This document shows positions 1 through 9,794 of a stretch of DNA of 64,000 nucleotides, in pieces. The notes beneath the pieces are model-generated. The model did not search any database and was not told where the DNA came from. It worked only from the letters and a program-made list of their open reading frames with translations. The stretch lies in NCBI GenBank assembly GCA_938083085.1, contig CALLKX010000013.1:1-64000 (forward strand), in the 5' to 3' direction. Every line of letters starts with the position of its first letter. Position 1 is the first letter of the stretch. Source of the DNA: an uncultured bacterium (GTDB lineage Bacteria; Planctomycetota; UBA1135; GCA-002686595). A program made the translations under genes and the position numbers.

Positions 1-1
1 C

Positions 2-247
2 GCTGCCAAGAAGGCTGCCGCCAAGAAGCCGGCGGCCAAGCAGACGCCCGCTGCCAAGAAGCCGACGGCCAAGAAGAAGGCCCCTGCGAAGAAGGCCCCT
101 GCGAAGAAGGCCCCTGCGAAGAAGGCCCCTGCGAAGAAGGCCGCCGCCAAGAAGAAGCCGGTGCCGAAGAAAAAGGCGGCCGCCAAGAAGCCGGCAGCCA
201 AGAAGAAGCCTGCCGCCAAGAAGAAGGCTTCTTCCCGTCGCCGCTGA
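2..247 (+). CDS. C-terminal part of a Lys/Ala/Pro-rich histone H1-like protein (5' truncated by window edge)
   Basis: Open frame from base 2 to TGA at 245-247 encodes AAKKAAAKKPAAKQ...KKAPAKKAPAKKAPAKKAPAKKAAAKKK...SSRRR; low-complexity KAPAK repeats. Confidence 0.75.
   Translation, partial: AAKKAAAKKPAAKQTPAAKKPTAKKKAPAKKAPAKKAPAKKAPAKKAAAKKKPVPKKKAAAKKPAAKKKPAAKKKASSRRR
80..139 (+). repeat. 4 perfect copies of 15-bp unit gcccctgcgaagaag (encodes APAKK)
   Basis: Direct reading of the sequence. Confidence 0.95.
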
Positions 248-250
248 GCC

Positions 251-898
251 GTGCCGGGAGGCGCACAGAGCTCACAGGGCGACCGGGAGTTGATCCTGGC
301 CTCGGCCTCGCCGCGCCGGCACCGTCTCTTGTCCGAGGCCGGATTGCCGTTCCGAATCGTCCCGGCGGACGTGGATGAGTCCATGAACCTCGCGCTGTCC
401 GGCGGTGGCGTGGCGGAGGATCTTGCCCTGCGTAAAGCGCTCGCCGTCGCCGGCCGTGAGGGGTGTCAAGACGCCCTCGTCCTGGGTTCGGACACGGTGG
501 TGGTGCTTGGCGAAGACGGCGCCGAGGAGCGCCGGTTCCTCGAGAAGGCGTCGGACGAGGCGGAGGCGACGCGGATGCTCCAGGCACTCTCCGGGTCCCG
601 CCACCGGGTGATCACCGGGGTCGCCCTTGTGGATGCCCGGTCAGGAGCGTCACAGTCGGTCCACGAGGTCACCTGGGTCACCATGCGTCTGCTGAGCCCC
701 GAGGAGGTCGCGGCCTATGTTTCCAGCGGTGAATGGGTCGGGAAGGCGGGCGCCTACGCCATCCAGGAGTCGGCGGACCAATTCGTGACCAGCCTGGAGG
801 GGGGCGGTTTCGACAACGTCGTGGGCCTACCTGTGGGGCTCACACTCGATCTGATTCTCCGGATGGATCCGACCTTGGTCGAAGGTTCCGGGCGCTGA
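251..898 (+). CDS. maf: Maf family nucleotide pyrophosphatase
   Basis: ILASASPRRHRLLSEAGLPFRIVPADVDE N-terminal motif, GSDTVV, YAIQ-E; GTG start. Confidence 0.9.
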   Translation: MPGGAQSSQGDRELILASASPRRHRLLSEAGLPFRIVPADVDESMNLALSGGGVAEDLALRKALAVAGREGCQDALVLGSDTVVVLGEDGAEERRFLEKASDEAEATRMLQALSGSRHRVITGVALVDARSGASQSVHEVTWVTMRLLSPEEVAAYVSSGEWVGKAGAYAIQESADQFVTSLEGGGFDNVVGLPVGLTLDLILRMDPTLVEGSGR

Positions 899-988
899 AG
901 CGTGCATGAAGCGGCCACGGAGACTATTCTTCTGGCCCGAATCCGGGCCGCGCCGCCACGACGGCGCGCCGAGACGGATCCCAATATC

Positions 989-1198
989 ATGAAGACCAGC
1001 ATCCATCCCAACTACGTCGACTGCTCCGTTCGCTGCGGTTGCGGAAACGAGTTCCAAACCCGCGCCACCGTGAAAGAGCTGAAGATCGAGATCTGCAGCG
1101 TCTGCCACCCTTTCTACACGGGCGATCAGAAGTTCGTCGACGCGGCGGGCCGCGTGGACCGCTTCAAGCGCAAGTTCGCCAAGAAGGGCCAGAAGTGA
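989..1198 (+). CDS. rpmE: 50S ribosomal protein L31 (bL31)
   Basis: [27 protein letters not shown]...[29 protein letters not shown]; start placed at internal ATG 989. Confidence 0.95.
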   Translation: MKTSIHPNYVDCSVRCGCGNEFQTRATVKELKIEICSVCHPFYTGDQKFVDAAGRVDRFKRKFAKKGQK

Positions 1199-1258
1199 GC
1201 GTGGGGCGGCGGCCCCTGGCCGCTGCCTGATGCTCCCTTCGGTCCTCCAGGGGTCACC

Positions 1259-2350
1259 TTGGAGTTCGACGCCGCCCTCGTGGCGCAGCTCAAGCAGCGC
1301 GCCGACCGTTACGAGGAGATCACCGGGCTCCTCGGTGTTCCCGAGGTCGCTTCGGACGGCAAGCAGCTTGCCGGGCTCCTTCGTGAGCGCGGCGCCCTCG
1401 AGCGAGCCCACCAGATGTTTGGTGAGCTCAGCGCGCTCGGGGTCACCCGTGCGGAGGCTGAGGCCATCGTTCAAGATGGCGGCGACGACGAGCTTGTTGC
1501 CCTCGCGCTGGAGGAGCTCTCGGAGCTGACCGGCGCCGAAGAGCGCCTTGACGAGCAGGTCAAGCTGGCGCTGATCTCGGACCCCACCGACGAGCGCCGG
1601 AAGGTCATTGTGGAAATCCGTGCGGGGACCGGCGGCGACGAGGCAACCCTCTTCGCGGCGGATCTCTTTCGGATGTACAACCGCTTCTGCGACGGCGAGC
1701 GCCTGAAGGTCGAGTTGCTGGGCGCCAACGAGAGCGAGGTCGGCGGCTACAAGGAAGTGACCTTCGGCGTGGCGGGCGAGAACGCCTGGCGCCGCATGCG
1801 TTTCGAGTCCGGCGGCCACCGTGTGCAGCGCGTGCCCACGACGGAGACCCAGGGCCGGATTCACACGTCGGCGGCCACAGTCGCAGTGCTCCCCGAGGCG
1901 GAGGATGTGGAGGTGGAGATCGCCGATACTGATCTGCGGATCGACACCATGCGGGCCGGGGGCGCGGGCGGGCAGCACGTCAACAAGGTGGAGTCGGCCG
2001 TGCGCATCACCCACGAGCCCTCAGGGATCGTGGTGGTCTGTCAGGACGAGCGAAGCCAGTCCAAGAACAAGACCCGCGCCATGCGGATTCTGCGCAGCCG
2101 GCTCCTGGAGGCCGAGGAGGAGCGAATTGCGGCCGAGCGCTCCGAGGCCCGCCGCACCCTGGTGGGGACCGGGGATCGCAACGCCCGGGTCCGCACGTAC
2201 AACTTTCCTCAGAATCGGGTGACCGACCATCGGTTAGAGGACAGTGACAGGAAGAACTTCAACCTGGACGGGGTCATCGAGGGTCGTCTGACGCCCTTGC
2301 TGGAGGCGCTAGAGGACAAGGACCGCAGAACGCGGCTGGCGAATCTCTGA
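1259..2350 (+). CDS. prfA: Peptide chain release factor 1
   Basis: GGQ motif in [45 protein letters not shown] start; prmC downstream. Confidence 0.95.
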   Translation: MEFDAALVAQLKQRADRYEEITGLLGVPEVASDGKQLAGLLRERGALERAHQMFGELSALGVTRAEAEAIVQDGGDDELVALALEELSELTGAEERLDEQVKLALISDPTDERRKVIVEIRAGTGGDEATLFAADLFRMYNRFCDGERLKVELLGANESEVGGYKEVTFGVAGENAWRRMRFESGGHRVQRVPTTETQGRIHTSAATVAVLPEAEDVEVEIADTDLRIDTMRAGGAGGQHVNKVESAVRITHEPSGIVVVCQDERSQSKNKTRAMRILRSRLLEAEEERIAAERSEARRTLVGTGDRNARVRTYNFPQNRVTDHRLEDSDRKNFNLDGVIEGRLTPLLEALEDKDRRTRLANL

Positions 2351-2438
2351 CCGTCTCCGCATCCTGTTCCACCCGTCGTCGGGACCGGAGCTCGTCATCC
2401 GGCCCGCACCCAAGCCAAGAAAGCCTCACAGAAGACCC

Positions 2439-3233
2439 ATGACCGACTCCAACGACGCCATCACCTCCTCCCGCGGAAGCGGTGCCAGCAAGAGCGGAGG
2501 GGAGCCCCCCAAGCGTGAGCTCGAACAGGCGCCGCTGCTGCTGAGGAAAGCCAGCGTCGTGCTGATGTGCGGCGCGGCGCTGCCGTGGATGACGGCGATC
2601 ATGACCAAGGGGCACATGCCGTGGGCATCTTGGTTCGGCTCCTGGGCCCTGACGTTCGTGGCTGGTTGGCTCCTCCTGGATGGCGCGAAGGCTCGCTTTG
2701 GCGCGAAGTGCAGCGGCATCAGCAAGGCCCTGTTCAAGGCCAACGCGCTCGCCCCGGCGGGGGCTGCGCTGGTCGTCTTCGTCGCGGCGGTCGTGATCTG
2801 CTTCTCGACGGGGGTCTATTTCAACGGAAGCGAGTTCCTCGGCTTCGTTGCGCCTACCGACGCCGACGTCGCCTACTCGAACGAGTACCTTCCGGCGGCC
2901 CTAGAGTTCGGGACGTTGTTCCTCGCGCTGGCCACCTTCGCACACCTCACCGCCTATGAATACGGCGGCAAATTCAGCCCGCTCTTCCCGCTGCTGTTCC
3001 TCGGCCCGGCCGTCGCGGGTCCGCTGAAGGCGCTAGACGCCGCGTCACAGATTTCTGATCTGGGTCCTCTCGGCTTCCTTGGCCTGATCGGATCGGTCGG
3101 GGTCGCCGCCGGCGGGATCATGGCCATGTACACGATGTACGTGACCATGAAGGAGGCCAAGGTGCAGGGCGATCTGAAGCAGGCCGCCGCCCGCGAGCGC
3201 AAGCGCGCCGAGCGTGAGGCGCGCCGAGGCTGA
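2439..3233 (+). CDS. Hypothetical membrane protein (several predicted TM segments)
   Basis: 264-aa ORF in an operon-like position between prfA and prmC; hydrophobic segments. Confidence 0.75.
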   Translation: MTDSNDAITSSRGSGASKSGGEPPKRELEQAPLLLRKASVVLMCGAALPWMTAIMTKGHMPWASWFGSWALTFVAGWLLLDGAKARFGAKCSGISKALFKANALAPAGAALVVFVAAVVICFSTGVYFNGSEFLGFVAPTDADVAYSNEYLPAALEFGTLFLALATFAHLTAYEYGGKFSPLFPLLFLGPAVAGPLKALDAASQISDLGPLGFLGLIGSVGVAAGGIMAMYTMYVTMKEAKVQGDLKQAAARERKRAEREARRG

Positions 3234-3262
3234 CCATCCAACCCCGCGGCGAGGACGGCCCT

Positions 3263-4192
3263 GTGAGCCATGACGGCGAGCCCGCAGAAAAGGGCGGTGC
3301 CGCTGCCCAGGGCGGGCGACCGCCCGCGCCGCGGACGGCGCGTGAAATGCTGTCCCTTGCCCGGGGATTTCTCGAGCGCAAGGGGTTGGGCGAGGCGCGG
3401 CTCGAGGCGGAGTTGCTCGTGGCCCACGCGCTCAAGGTGGATCGTCTCGGGCTCTTCATGCGGCTCGATGCGCCCATCCAAAGCGCGGAGGTGGACCTGG
3501 CCCGGGACGGCCTGGTTCGCCGTGGACGTCGCGAACCGACCGCGTACATCGTGGGGCAGAGAGAGTTCTTCGGCCGAGACTTCGCTGTCGGGCCAGGAGC
3601 GCTCGTTCCTCGCCCGGAGACCGAGCTGATTGTGGACCTGGCGCGCGAGCGAATCCCAACGGCCCAGAGGTCGGGGCTGCGGGTCGCGGACGTGGGGACG
3701 GGCTCAGGCTGCCTCGCAGTGACGCTCGCGCTGGAGCTCGAGGGCGCGGCTGTGGACGCCATTGACCTCTCGGAGGAGGCCCTCGTGTGGGCGTCTCGAA
3801 ACGCAGAGGCCCTTGGCGCCAGCGTGGCCATGCACTGCGGGGAGGGGCTGCAAAAGCTGGAGGAACTCCTGGGCGTGGGCGGTCCCTTCGACCTGATCGT
3901 GAGCAACCCGCCTTACGTGGAGCCGACGGAGAGGGAGCTGCTCTCCCCTGAGGTTCGGGAGCATGAGCCGCCTCTGGCGCTGTACGCGCCGGCGGAAGAT
4001 CCAGACTTCTGGGCTCGCGGACTGATCGAGCTCGCGCAGCGGGCGCTCAAGCCCGGAGGGCTGCTGCTGGTGGAGCTTGGGCACCTGCAGGGGCAGCGCG
4101 TCCACCGGCTGGCGGAAGAGAGCGGAGCGCAGTCCGCGGAGATCGTTGACGACCTCGGGGGCATCCCGCGCGTCCTCGCGCTGGTGCGCTGA
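3263..4192 (+). CDS. prmC: Release factor N5-glutamine methyltransferase (PrmC/HemK)
   Basis: VADVGTGSGCLAVTLALE (SAM motif I) and IVSNPPYVEP (NPPY motif); downstream of prfA. Confidence 0.93.
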   Translation: MSHDGEPAEKGGAAAQGGRPPAPRTAREMLSLARGFLERKGLGEARLEAELLVAHALKVDRLGLFMRLDAPIQSAEVDLARDGLVRRGRREPTAYIVGQREFFGRDFAVGPGALVPRPETELIVDLARERIPTAQRSGLRVADVGTGSGCLAVTLALELEGAAVDAIDLSEEALVWASRNAEALGASVAMHCGEGLQKLEELLGVGGPFDLIVSNPPYVEPTERELLSPEVREHEPPLALYAPAEDPDFWARGLIELAQRALKPGGLLLVELGHLQGQRVHRLAEESGAQSAEIVDDLGGIPRVLALVR

Positions 4193-4330
4193 GAGCGAGC
4201 CATCGCCCGGGAGATCGTCGGGGGCCCTGGGGCCGAGCGGTGTCGTGCGCGGCGCGGCCGCTTCAAGGACGCGCGTCGAGCCTGATCGCCGTCGCGCGTG
4301 TCGGTCCGCTGCGGAGAGCGTCGCCCCATC

Positions 4331-4480
4331 GTGGATCCTGGGGCTCAGTGGTGGATCCGGGGACTCAGTCGTGGATCCGGGGGCTCGGTCGCGGATCCGG
4401 GGGCTCAGTCGCGGATCCGGGGACTCAGTCGCGGGTCCGGGGACTCAGTCGTGGATCCGGGGACTCAGTCGCGGATGGAT
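4331..4480. repeat. Tandem array of 20-bp units gYggatccgggg(g/a)ctcagtc, 7 full copies plus a half copy
   Basis: Units at 4331, 4351, 4371, 4391, 4411, 4431, 4451, partial 4471; runs into the stop codon of the minus-strand PilZ gene. Confidence 0.95.
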
Positions 4481-4845
4481 GCCACGTACTGCTCGATCGT
4501 GTCCCGGTCGGGCGCGGCCATGTTCTGGACGAAGACCGCGATCTCGTAATGCTCGAGGGTGCGGCTGATCTTCTCGCACCGAACGACGGCGCCGTCTCCG
4601 GTGATCCGCCTCCGGCCATGCTCGGTCGGGAGTTCGAAATCGACGCGGAGGGCGGTCATCTCCGGGACGGGTCGGTCGAGAAAGAAGCACACGCCTCCCC
4701 GGCTCACGTCCCGGATCTTGGCCTCATGCTCGCCGTCGTCCAGGGAGATGGTGATGGGCAGGTCCAGGCGGGCCCGGCGGAACTTCCGGCGCTCTCGGCC
4801 GTCTCCGGGCTGCGGCTGGAACGCGTTGGGTGAGGGCTGGGTCAT
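4465..4845 (-). CDS. PilZ domain protein
   Basis: RRKFRRARLDLPITI ... KIRDVSRGGVCFFLD (RxxxR and DxSxxG PilZ signatures); start placed at MTQPSPNAF. Confidence 0.85.
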   Translation of the reverse strand: MTQPSPNAFQPQPGDGRERRKFRRARLDLPITISLDDGEHEAKIRDVSRGGVCFFLDRPVPEMTALRVDFELPTEHGRRRITGDGAVVRCEKISRTLEHYEIAVFVQNMAAPDRDTIEQYVASIRD

Positions 4846-5048
4846 AGCAGAAGTCGCCTCTGACGACTTCCCAATGGTAGGGGGGTGAAGGCGTCGGATC
4901 ACGGCTGCTCCTGCGCTACACTGTGAAATCTCATCCAGGCTCACGTCTGGACCGATCCGAACCCGCTCTGGGCCACCCGCGACCGCTTTTTCGCGCGCGG
5001 CCCTCATCTGCCGGCGCCCGCGCCGGCCAATGTCTACAAGAGGCTGAA

Positions 5049-5624
5049 ATGGCGTCCTTCAACAAGGTCATTCTCATGGGCAACCTGACCCGTGACCCCG
5101 AACTCCGGTACACCGCCAGCAACATGGCCATCTGCAAGGTCGGAATGGCCGTGAACCGACGGGTCAAGGACCAGCAGACGGACCAGTGGCGTGAGGAGGC
5201 CACGTTCGTGGACGTGACGATCTTCGGCAAGCGCGGCGAGGCCTTCGACAAGTTCCACAAGAAGGGCGCCTCAGCGTTCATTGACGGCGAGCTGCGCTTC
5301 GACCAGTGGGAGGACAAGGAGTCCGGCCAGAAGCGCTCCAAGCTGTACGTGGTGGCCAACAACTGGGAGTTCGTCGGCGGCGGTCGTGAGGCCGGCGCTG
5401 GCGGCGGCGGCGGCGGCGGACGCGATGGCGGCTTTGATGGCGGCTACGGCGGTCAGCAGGCCCAACCCCAGCAGCAGCCCGCGGCCGCGGGCGGCGGCTA
5501 CGGTGGTGACGGCGGCGGCGGCGGCGGCGGCGGCTACGGCGGCGGCGGCGGCGGCGGTGGCGGCCAGAGCCAGGGCGGGGACTCTGGTGCTGCGTTCCTT
5601 GGTGACGACGACACCCCCTTCTGA
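5049..5624 (+). CDS. ssb: Single-stranded DNA-binding protein
   Basis: MASFNKVILMGNLTRDPELRYT OB-fold, Gly-rich linker, acidic C-terminal tip DDDTPF. Confidence 0.95.
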   Translation: MASFNKVILMGNLTRDPELRYTASNMAICKVGMAVNRRVKDQQTDQWREEATFVDVTIFGKRGEAFDKFHKKGASAFIDGELRFDQWEDKESGQKRSKLYVVANNWEFVGGGREAGAGGGGGGGRDGGFDGGYGGQQAQPQQQPAAAGGGYGGDGGGGGGGGYGGGGGGGGGQSQGGDSGAAFLGDDDTPF

Positions 5625-5628
5625 GCCG

Positions 5629-6423
5629 ATGGGCGAAGCATCGGCGGCGTTTGACCTGGAGGTCCGGCTCTTCGCGGTTCTTCGTGAGCGCGCGGGGTCG
5701 GACTCGGTCCAGGTCCTTGGCGTCCCTGCGGGCACCAGCACAGAGGAGCTCAAGCGCAGGATGGAGGCGCAGATCCCTGCCCTTGGGGACCTGTCCTTCG
5801 CCTCTGTGGTGATCGGTGACGAGTACGCCGCCACGGCGCGCACGGTCCTCCCGGGCGACTCGGTAGCGATGCTCCCGCCCGTGAGCGGGGGTGCGCCGTC
5901 CTCCAAGGGTGGCGGGGGCGGCTCTCTAGAGGCGGGCGTCTTCGAGCTCGCCAAGGAGCCGGTGGATGCGGCGGCCCTCCAGCAGCGGGTGGCGAGTCCT
6001 AGCTGCGGGGCGATCGTGCTCTTCACCGGGACGACGCGCGAGGTGAACCGGGGTCAGGAAGTGTCCCAACTGGACTACGAGGCCTTCGAGGAGATGGCTG
6101 AGCCCGAGATGCGCCGCATCTTCGAGGATTGCCTGGCGGCCCACGGGCCTCAGGGAGCGCCTTCCGGCGGGGCTGAGAGTGGCGCCGAGCGCCTGGTTCA
6201 GGCCGAGGATGGAGTGGATCGGACCCTCCGGATGCTCTGCGTCCACCGGACCGGCGTGGTGGGCGTGGGGGAGCCGAGCGTGGTCATCGCAGTGGCCAGC
6301 CCGCACCGGGACGCGGCCTTCCTCGCGGCCAGATTCCTGATCGACACCCTGAAGGAGCGCCTCCCTGTCTGGAAGAAGGAGGTGTACCGCGCAGGACACC
6401 ACTGGATCGGGGATCGGTCCTGA
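5629..6423 (+). CDS. MoaD-MoaE fusion (molybdopterin synthase small plus large subunit)
   Basis: N-term MoaD-like VRLFAVLRERAG...LPGDSVAMLPPVSGG, linker APSSKGGGGGS, then MoaE-like CGAIVLFTGTTREVNRGQEVSQLDYEAFEEMAEPEM...HRTGVVGVGEPSVVIAVASPHRDAAF...KERLPVWKKE. Confidence 0.9.
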   Translation: MGEASAAFDLEVRLFAVLRERAGSDSVQVLGVPAGTSTEELKRRMEAQIPALGDLSFASVVIGDEYAATARTVLPGDSVAMLPPVSGGAPSSKGGGGGSLEAGVFELAKEPVDAAALQQRVASPSCGAIVLFTGTTREVNRGQEVSQLDYEAFEEMAEPEMRRIFEDCLAAHGPQGAPSGGAESGAERLVQAEDGVDRTLRMLCVHRTGVVGVGEPSVVIAVASPHRDAAFLAARFLIDTLKERLPVWKKEVYRAGHHWIGDRS

Positions 6424-6542
6424 GGCGCGAGTCCGTATACTTCTTGCCCCCATCCCCCCGCTAGGAGCTCGTCAGCTGAGTTCCGTGGGGTCGCCCATAG
6501 ACCCGTCCGCGGAGCGCCAGCGCGCGTTCCTCTCTATACTCG

Positions 6543-8225
6543 ATGAAGCCCAGGATCACGTCCCTCAACGTCAGCGACGTGGAGCGGGAAGAGCTCCCTG
6601 TCGATGTCTGCATCGTCGGCGCTGGCCCCGCGGGGCTGGCCTGCGCGGTTCACCTGTCGCGGCTGCTGAAGGAGGCGGGTGACGGGGATCGCACGATCCT
6701 TGTTCTCGACAAGGCCGAGGAGATCGGACACCACAGCCTCTCCGGGGCGGTCATGGATCCCAAGGGCATCTCGGAGCTCTTTCCCGACTGGAAGGAGCGC
6801 GGCTTCCCCGTGCTCTCCGAGGTGAAGGACGACTGGGCGGAGATGCTTCGCCCGGGCGGCGGGAGTCTGAAGCTGAAGGGCGTGCTGTGCCCTCCGCCGC
6901 TCAAGAACCACGGCAACTACATGGTGTCTCTCAACGAGGTCACCAAGTGGATGTCGAGTCAGGCTGAGGAGCTTGGCGTCGAGATCTACGCCGGGTTCCC
7001 CGTGGCCGAGGCTCGCTTCGAGGGGGATACCGACCGCGTGGTGGGCGTCCAGACCCGGGACAGCGGCGTGGGCAAGGACGGCTCACAGAAGGCGACCTTT
7101 GAGCCGGGCATGGATGTGTCCGCCGACGTCACGGTCTTCGCCGAGGGCGTGCGGGGCAACCTGGCCAAGGACCTCTTCCGTCGGCTCGACGTGATGGACG
7201 GCCGCAACCCTCAAACCTACGGCACAGGCATCAAGGAGATCTGGCAGGTCTCGCCTGAGATCGGGAAGGAGATGCACGGCAAGGTGATGCACACCGGCGG
7301 CTTCCCGCTCGATACGAAGAGCTACGGCGGCTCGTGGGTGTACGGCATCGCCGAGGACAAGATCTCCATCGGCTTCGTCGTGGGCCTCGACCACCCCGAC
7401 GCGCGGCTCGATCCCCACGCGCTCTTCGTGAAGTGGAAGCAGCACCCCAAGATCAAGCGCCTCCTCGAGGGAGGGAAGCCCATCAACTACGGCGCCAAGT
7501 GTGTGCCCGAGGGCGGCTACTTCTCCCAGCCGAGGCTCCACGGCGACGGGTTCGTCTTCGTCGGTGACACGGGCGGGTTCCTGAACGCCGCGACGCTCAA
7601 GGGCATCCACCTCGCGATCAAGTCCGGCATGCTCGCGGCCGAGGGGATCGCCAAGAGCCTCGCAGCGGGGGACACCTCAAGGGCGGGGTTGAAGTGCTAT
7701 CAGGAGGCCTACGAGGCCTCGTGGGCCCACGACGAGCTCCACCGCTATCGCAACTACCGTCAGGCCTTCTCCGGCGGTCTCTTCGCAGGGATGCTGGACT
7801 TCGGCATTCAGATGGTCACCAAGGGTCGCGGGCTCGTCGCCCGGCGGCCTGGCCACAGTGACCACGAGACCATGGAGCCGGAGTCTCGGTCGACCACGTC
7901 GTCGCCCGCGTACAACGACTCGGACTCCATGGACAAGCTCTCCGACGTCTACCTCTCGGGGACCATCCATGAGGAGGATCAGCCGGCGCATCTGCTCGTG
8001 AACGATCCGAGCATCTGCGTGGATCGCTGCACCGAGGAGTACGGGAACCCCTGCAAGCACTTCTGCCCTGCGGCCGTCTACGAGTGGCCGAAGGGCTCCG
8101 AGGCCGTCGTGATCAACGCGTCGAACTGCGTCCACTGCAAGACGTGCGACATCATGGACCCCTACGAGAACATCGAATGGGTCGTCCCTGAGGGCGGCGG
8201 CGGCCCGAAGTACCTGGGCATGTGA
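6543..8225 (+). CDS. Electron transfer flavoprotein-ubiquinone oxidoreductase
   Basis: VDVCIVGAGPAGLACAVHL FAD motif; C-terminal ferredoxin-like CVHCKTCDIMDPYENIEWVVPEGGGGPKY. Confidence 0.93.
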   Translation: MKPRITSLNVSDVEREELPVDVCIVGAGPAGLACAVHLSRLLKEAGDGDRTILVLDKAEEIGHHSLSGAVMDPKGISELFPDWKERGFPVLSEVKDDWAEMLRPGGGSLKLKGVLCPPPLKNHGNYMVSLNEVTKWMSSQAEELGVEIYAGFPVAEARFEGDTDRVVGVQTRDSGVGKDGSQKATFEPGMDVSADVTVFAEGVRGNLAKDLFRRLDVMDGRNPQTYGTGIKEIWQVSPEIGKEMHGKVMHTGGFPLDTKSYGGSWVYGIAEDKISIGFVVGLDHPDARLDPHALFVKWKQHPKIKRLLEGGKPINYGAKCVPEGGYFSQPRLHGDGFVFVGDTGGFLNAATLKGIHLAIKSGMLAAEGIAKSLAAGDTSRAGLKCYQEAYEASWAHDELHRYRNYRQAFSGGLFAGMLDFGIQMVTKGRGLVARRPGHSDHETMEPESRSTTSSPAYNDSDSMDKLSDVYLSGTIHEEDQPAHLLVNDPSICVDRCTEEYGNPCKHFCPAAVYEWPKGSEAVVINASNCVHCKTCDIMDPYENIEWVVPEGGGGPKYLGM

Positions 8226-8282
8226 TCTCGGCCTTTCGACGACTCCGCTTTCTTTCCATCCATCTCCCGCTCCGCTCGTCCC

Positions 8283-9746
8283 ATGAAACTCTCCATCAAG
8301 GACTCAGGTAAGGCCTCGCGCACTGACCTCCTCGCCCTGCTCGTCCCCGAGGGCGCAGCCGCCCGCGTCCCCGCGGGCGTCGAGGTCCCGGACGGGTTCC
8401 TCACCGGCTTCGACGGGGAGGCGCGCGCCACCCGCAGCACTTACACCAGCGGCGGAGCCGCGGGCGAGGTCCTGCTCGTCGGCATCGGCGCGGTCGACGC
8501 CGAGGCTCTCCGTCGCGCCGCGGCGGTGGCGGCCAAGGCGGCCCTGAAGCGCGCCTGCAAGAGCCTCCACATCGAGGTCTCCAGTGAGGCGTGCGACGCA
8601 GCGGGCGGACCGGCCTGCGCCGGGCGCGCCGCTGCCGAAGGGGCCCTCCTCGCGACCTATTCCTTCGATGATGCCAAGAGCAAGGCGAAGCCTTGCGCCC
8701 TCAAGGGAATCACGATCGGCGGCCCCGGCGCGGCCTTCAAGAAGGGCGCCCGGGAGGCGGAGATCCTGGCCGCAGCCAGCGCCTTCACCCGCGACCTTCA
8801 GAACGGTGCGGGGAACATGGTGACCCCGGTGGCGCTCGCCAAGGAAGCCCGCGGCATCGCCGGCCGCCACCCGCGCATGACCGCCAAGATCATGGACGAG
8901 GCGGCCATGAAGAAGGCCGGCATGGGGCTCCTGCTCGGGGTGTCGGCTGGATCCGTCGAGCCCGCCCGACTCATCCACCTGACTTACAAGCCCAAGGGGA
9001 AGTCCCTTGGGCGGATCGCCTTTGTCGGCAAGGGCCTGACCTTTGATGCTGGCGGCTACTCGCTCAAGCCGCCCGGCAAGATGGACGAGATGCGCTACGA
9101 CATGTCGGGCGGCGCCGCGGTGCTCGGAGCCATGCACGCGCTGGCGGGCGGGATCGAGGTGCCGTTCGAGGTGCACGGGATCGTGCCGGCCTCGGAGAAC
9201 CTGATCGACGGCAACGCCACGAAGCCCGGCGACGTCCACACGGGCATGAACGGCAAGACCGTCGAGATCCTGAACACGGACGCGGAGGGGCGGCTGATCC
9301 TGGCCGACGCCCTCTCCTACGTCGAGTCCAAGGTCAAGCCCGACACGATCATCGACCTGGCGACGTTGACCGGAGCGGTCATCGTCGGGCTCGGTCACGA
9401 GCTGACAGGGATGTTCGCCACCACCGACGCCTTGCGCGACGACCTGCTCGCCGCCGGCGGCGTGACGGGAGAGGAGGTCTGGCCGCTCCCTTTGCTCGAC
9501 GCTCACAAGGATGGGATGAAGGGCAAGTCCGCGGACCTCGCCAACATCGGCTCTCCCGCGATGGGCGCTGGCCCCAGCCAGGGCGCGGCGTTCCTCTCGC
9601 ACTTCGTCGCCGACGACCGCGAGTGGGCGCACCTTGATATCGCCGGGACCGCATGGAACACGCGCGAGCGCGACTGGGTCGGCGGATCCATGGGAACTGG
9701 CGTCGGCGCCAGGCTCCTCGTCGAATTCCTCAAGCAGCGAGCCTGA
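8283..9746 (+). CDS. pepA: Leucyl aminopeptidase (M17)
   Basis: VGKGLTFDAGGYSLKP and NTDAEGRLILADALSY (M17 signature). Confidence 0.95.
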   Translation: MKLSIKDSGKASRTDLLALLVPEGAAARVPAGVEVPDGFLTGFDGEARATRSTYTSGGAAGEVLLVGIGAVDAEALRRAAAVAAKAALKRACKSLHIEVSSEACDAAGGPACAGRAAAEGALLATYSFDDAKSKAKPCALKGITIGGPGAAFKKGAREAEILAAASAFTRDLQNGAGNMVTPVALAKEARGIAGRHPRMTAKIMDEAAMKKAGMGLLLGVSAGSVEPARLIHLTYKPKGKSLGRIAFVGKGLTFDAGGYSLKPPGKMDEMRYDMSGGAAVLGAMHALAGGIEVPFEVHGIVPASENLIDGNATKPGDVHTGMNGKTVEILNTDAEGRLILADALSYVESKVKPDTIIDLATLTGAVIVGLGHELTGMFATTDALRDDLLAAGGVTGEEVWPLPLLDAHKDGMKGKSADLANIGSPAMGAGPSQGAAFLSHFVADDREWAHLDIAGTAWNTRERDWVGGSMGTGVGARLLVEFLKQRA

Positions 9747-9794
9747 TCTCGCCGCACCTCCATCTCTCTGAACCCCCACCCACGGAGCCCTTTA

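Noticed and set aside
827-2014. 395-aa minus-strand ORF
   Set aside because: Antisense shadow of maf, rpmE and prfA in high-GC DNA; translation has no family motifs.
4331-4480. CRISPR-like array
   Set aside because: Units are directly adjacent with no spacers; not CRISPR. The 41151 array was rejected for the same reason.
4240-4833. 197-aa plus-strand ORF through the repeat (GSWGSVVDPGTQSWIRGLGRGS...)
   Set aside because: Repeat-derived peptide antisense to PilZ; the repeat includes opposite-strand stop codons and no family motif is present.
5395-5580. GGC-rich tract as a separate repeat element
   Set aside because: Explained by the Gly-rich linker of SSB, common in this family.
8304-9779. 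491-aa minus-strand ORF
   Set aside because: Fully antisense to pepA, which has a clear M17 signature.
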